In this document: piece after piece, positions 4,986 through 6,891 of the stretch
Layout: every line of letters begins with the position of its first letter
Numbering within the stretch: position 1 is the stretch's first letter
Assembly: GCA_947458985.1 (NCBI GenBank)
Contig: CANHBA010000120.1
Coordinates: 1 to 6,891, forward strand
Reading direction: 5' to 3'
Length of the DNA stretch: 6,891 bases
From: Flavobacteriales bacterium
GTDB taxonomy: Bacteria; Bacteroidota; Bacteroidia; Flavobacteriales_D; Crocinitomicaceae
The notes under the pieces: model-generated
Told to the model about the DNA's origin: nothing
The model's input: the letters and a program-made list of their open reading frames with translations, nothing else
The model's database searches: none
Program-made: the position numbers and the translations under genes

Positions 4986-6612
4986 AGACGTCAGCAAACC
5001 CTACGAGCGCTTTTGGGCGCTGCTCAAACCAGACAGCAAAGACATTTCAGACATTTATCTCTTTGCCATCATCGGTGGCCTACTCAGCCTGGGCTTGCCT
5101 TTGGGCATACAAGCCATCATTAACTTTATTCAGGCAGGAAAAGTCAGTACCTCTTGGTTCTTATTAGTGGGTTTGGTCGTTTCAGCTATTGGTTTTTCAG
5201 GCTACATGAACATTGCGCAATTGCGCATTACTGAAAATCTGCAACAGCGCATATTTGCGCGTTCGGCCTTAGAATTTGCCACGCGTATTCCAAAAATTCA
5301 GCTCCGCGAACTCTTATTGCGCTATGCCCCTGAATGGACCAACCGCTTTTTTGACACGCTCACTATTCAAAAAGGAATTTCCAAATTGCTCATTGACTTT
5401 ACCGCCGCATCGTTGCAGATTTTATTTGGGCTCATCTTGCTGTCTTTTTACCATCCATTTTTCATCATCTTTGGCTTTGCGCTCCTTTTGTTACTTATTT
5501 TCATTTTTAGAATGACGGCTAAGCGTGGTTTTGTAACGAGCCTCGATGAATCCAAATACAAGTACAAGGTGGCCAATTGGCTCGAAGAAGTTGCGCGCAA
5601 TCGCTTGACATTTAAGCATCTTGGCAATAATGGTATTTTGCTCAAGCGTTCAGATACCTATTTGCAAGGATACCTGAAGTCCAGAGATGCGCACTTCAAA
5701 GTACTGGTTCAGCAGTATAAATACCTGATTGGTTTCAAGATGCTCATTGCCTTTGCATTGCTGATCATCGGCGGATTGTTGGTCTTGAGCCAGCAAATGA
5801 ATATTGGGCAATTTGTGGCCGCTGAAATCATTATCGTTTTGGTACTCAATTCGGTAGAGAAATTGATTGTGAGCCTTGAGATGGTATACGATGTACTCAC
5901 TGCCATAGAAAAAATAGGTGAAATCACCGACCTTCCTTTAGATTCTGAAGAAGGTATCGAACTTCAAAGAGCACCGGCACTTGCAATTGAAGTGTCGCAA
6001 TTAGAATACCAAACCAGCTGGAGTCAGACCCCTCTGTTAGCCAATTTATCCTGTCGTTTTGAAGCAGGCAAATTCTATCATATCCAAGATTTCGAAGGCA
6101 ACAAAGCCCAAGGCTTATTTCTCATGATCACTGCCATGGCCTTGCCCAATAAAGGACAAGTGCTTATCAATGGCATTCCAACGAGTAACCTGAATGTCCA
6201 AACCCTACGCACGCAAATTGCCAGTTTGTCTCATCACGACCAACTCATCTACGGTACCGTTCTTGAGAACATTACCATGGGGCGCAACTGCGATATCTCC
6301 CACGTGATGGAATTAGCTGTTGCCATCGGACTAGATCAAAAGGTATTGGCCTTGACCGATGCTTACCAGACCGTACTGAATCCAGAAGCAAGCACTCTCG
6401 ATAGACAACTTATTACGCTTGTTTTATTGTGTCGTGCACTCATCGAAAATCCGGCGGTCATCCTTTGGGATACACACACGCATTATTTATCAAACACAAC
6501 TCTTGAAAGCGTATTAACATACTTAACCAACGCATACAAAGGAACCCTCTTATTAGCAAGTATCGATGAGCACAACCTCTCGCTCAACCACGAAAAATTG
6601 ATCTTATGTTAA
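4978..6612 (+). CDS. ABC exporter-like membrane protein with degenerate (pseudo-ATPase) nucleotide-binding domain
   Basis: The 544-residue protein has an exporter transmembrane domain with six hydrophobic segments (about 27-50, 60-80, 136-158, 160-178, 249-271, 276-297) and an ABC-domain scaffold from about 337. Scaffold landmarks remain: 'KGQVLINGIP' (392-401), 'YGTVLENITMG' (425-435), 'CRALIENPAVILWD' (485-498). The ATPase residues are gone. By alignment to the consensus, Walker A GxxGxGKS reads D371-F-E-G-N-K-A377-Q378, the Q-loop Gln is His419, LSGGQ reads LDRQL (474-478), the Walker B Glu is Thr499 after a kept Asp498, the D-loop Asp is Ser505 and the H-loop His is Ile529. No frameshift explains this. 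The start ATG at 4978 lies in the end of the regulator gene (8-base overlap); an earlier in-frame start at 4885 only reads through that gene. The 3' end overlaps the HlyD-like gene by 7 bases. Relatives pair with HlyD adaptors in type-I secretion or efflux. ATP hydrolysis by this subunit is unlikely; a partner ATPase or a non-transport role is possible. Confidence 0.9.
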   Translation: MNKDVSKPYERFWALLKPDSKDISDIYLFAIIGGLLSLGLPLGIQAIINFIQAGKVSTSWFLLVGLVVSAIGFSGYMNIAQLRITENLQQRIFARSALEFATRIPKIQLRELLLRYAPEWTNRFFDTLTIQKGISKLLIDFTAASLQILFGLILLSFYHPFFIIFGFALLLLLIFIFRMTAKRGFVTSLDESKYKYKVANWLEEVARNRLTFKHLGNNGILLKRSDTYLQGYLKSRDAHFKVLVQQYKYLIGFKMLIAFALLIIGGLLVLSQQMNIGQFVAAEIIIVLVLNSVEKLIVSLEMVYDVLTAIEKIGEITDLPLDSEEGIELQRAPALAIEVSQLEYQTSWSQTPLLANLSCRFEAGKFYHIQDFEGNKAQGLFLMITAMALPNKGQVLINGIPTSNLNVQTLRTQIASLSHHDQLIYGTVLENITMGRNCDISHVMELAVAIGLDQKVLALTDAYQTVLNPEASTLDRQLITLVLLCRALIENPAVILWDTHTHYLSNTTLESVLTYLTNAYKGTLLLASIDEHNLSLNHEKLILC

Positions 6613-6891
6613 ACATTTCTCCGCAAAATCGCAATCAAATTGATACAGATGGGCTTGTTTCAACAGAAATGCTGAATAAAGCGCCCAAAAAACTCTTGCG
6701 CAATGCAATTTATACCTTGCTAATTTTTGGCGGAATCATCCTTTTACTTCCTTGGACCCAAAATATCAGGTCAAACGGGCAAGTACTCACCCTCCGACCA
6801 GAACAAAGACCCCAAACCATCAACGCGCTCATCGGTGGGCGTATTGAGAAGTGGTTTGTAAAGGAAGGCGATTTAGTCAAAGCAGGAGATA
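6606..6891 (+). CDS. HlyD-family periplasmic adaptor (membrane fusion) protein, N-terminal part
   Basis: Translation starts at ATG 6606, inside the end of the ABC-like gene (7-base overlap), and runs off the right edge after 95 residues. A short cytoplasmic tail with basic 'KAPKKLLRN' (25-33) precedes one transmembrane helix (about 34-50, IYTLLIFGGIILLLPW), giving the N-in topology of HlyD-type adaptors. After 'SNGQVLTLRPEQRPQTINA' comes the first half of a lipoyl/biotinyl hairpin domain, 'GGRIEKWFVKEGDLVKAGD' (77-95), the standard adaptor motif (GxIxxxxVxxGDxVxxGD). The coiled-coil and second lipoyl half should follow outside the window. It would bridge the inner-membrane ABC-like protein and an outer-membrane TolC-type channel; that channel gene is expected downstream but not seen here. 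Confidence 0.93.
   Translation, partial: MLNISPQNRNQIDTDGLVSTEMLNKAPKKLLRNAIYTLLIFGGIILLLPWTQNIRSNGQVLTLRPEQRPQTINALIGGRIEKWFVKEGDLVKAGD

Noticed and set aside
6078..6612. Sequencing error or frameshift as cause of the degenerate ABC domain
   Set aside because: The frame is continuous and the scaffold aligns without gaps on both sides of each altered motif, so single indel errors cannot produce the pattern.

Overview
The window looks like a chromosomal segment of a Bacteroidota bacterium, probably of the Flavobacteriales/Cytophagales type. The evidence is a TonB plug with the typical Bacteroidota '(T)GGLPAKYGD' motif, a periplasmic TPR plus PD40 (WD40-like) protein, a signal peptide cleaved before Gln, no Shine-Dalgarno sequences, and -7 boxes of the Bacteroidota form TAnnTTTG close to the start codons. 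All genes are intact except the two cut by the window edges. There is no tRNA, rRNA, insertion sequence or CRISPR array.

Layout. (1) 1-282 (+): C-terminal end of a TonB-plug protein that stops right after the plug, with no beta-barrel. (2) 279-2394 (-): a two-gene unit, a secreted TPR/PD40 protein followed by truA one base later. The truA stop overlaps the stop of the plug gene inside a shared TTAA. (3) 2459-3319 (+): a lipoprotein of the DUF2233/phosphodiester glycosidase (NAGPA) family, divergent from the PD40 gene across a 64-bp region holding back-to-back promoter candidates. (4) 3320-3571: a non-coding gap with two inverted repeats and a strong, probably bidirectional terminator. (5) 3572-4222 (-): a small NAD(P)-binding Rossmann protein of the atypical SDR/HTATIP2-like type. 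(6) 4223-4316: a divergent regulatory region with two imperfect palindromes that could be TetR operators. (7) 4317-6891 (+): a tightly overlapping operon of a TetR/AcrR regulator, an ABC-exporter-like membrane protein and an HlyD-type periplasmic adaptor cut by the window end.

The most notable item is the ABC protein. It keeps a normal six-helix exporter membrane domain and a recognisable ABC-domain scaffold. However, Walker A lysine and serine, the Q-loop glutamine, the LSGGQ signature, the Walker B catalytic glutamate, the D-loop aspartate and the H-loop histidine are all replaced, without any frameshift. It therefore looks like a pseudo-ATPase placed where the engine of a type-I (ABC-HlyD-outer membrane channel) efflux or secretion system should be. 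How such a system would be energised is the main open question of this window.
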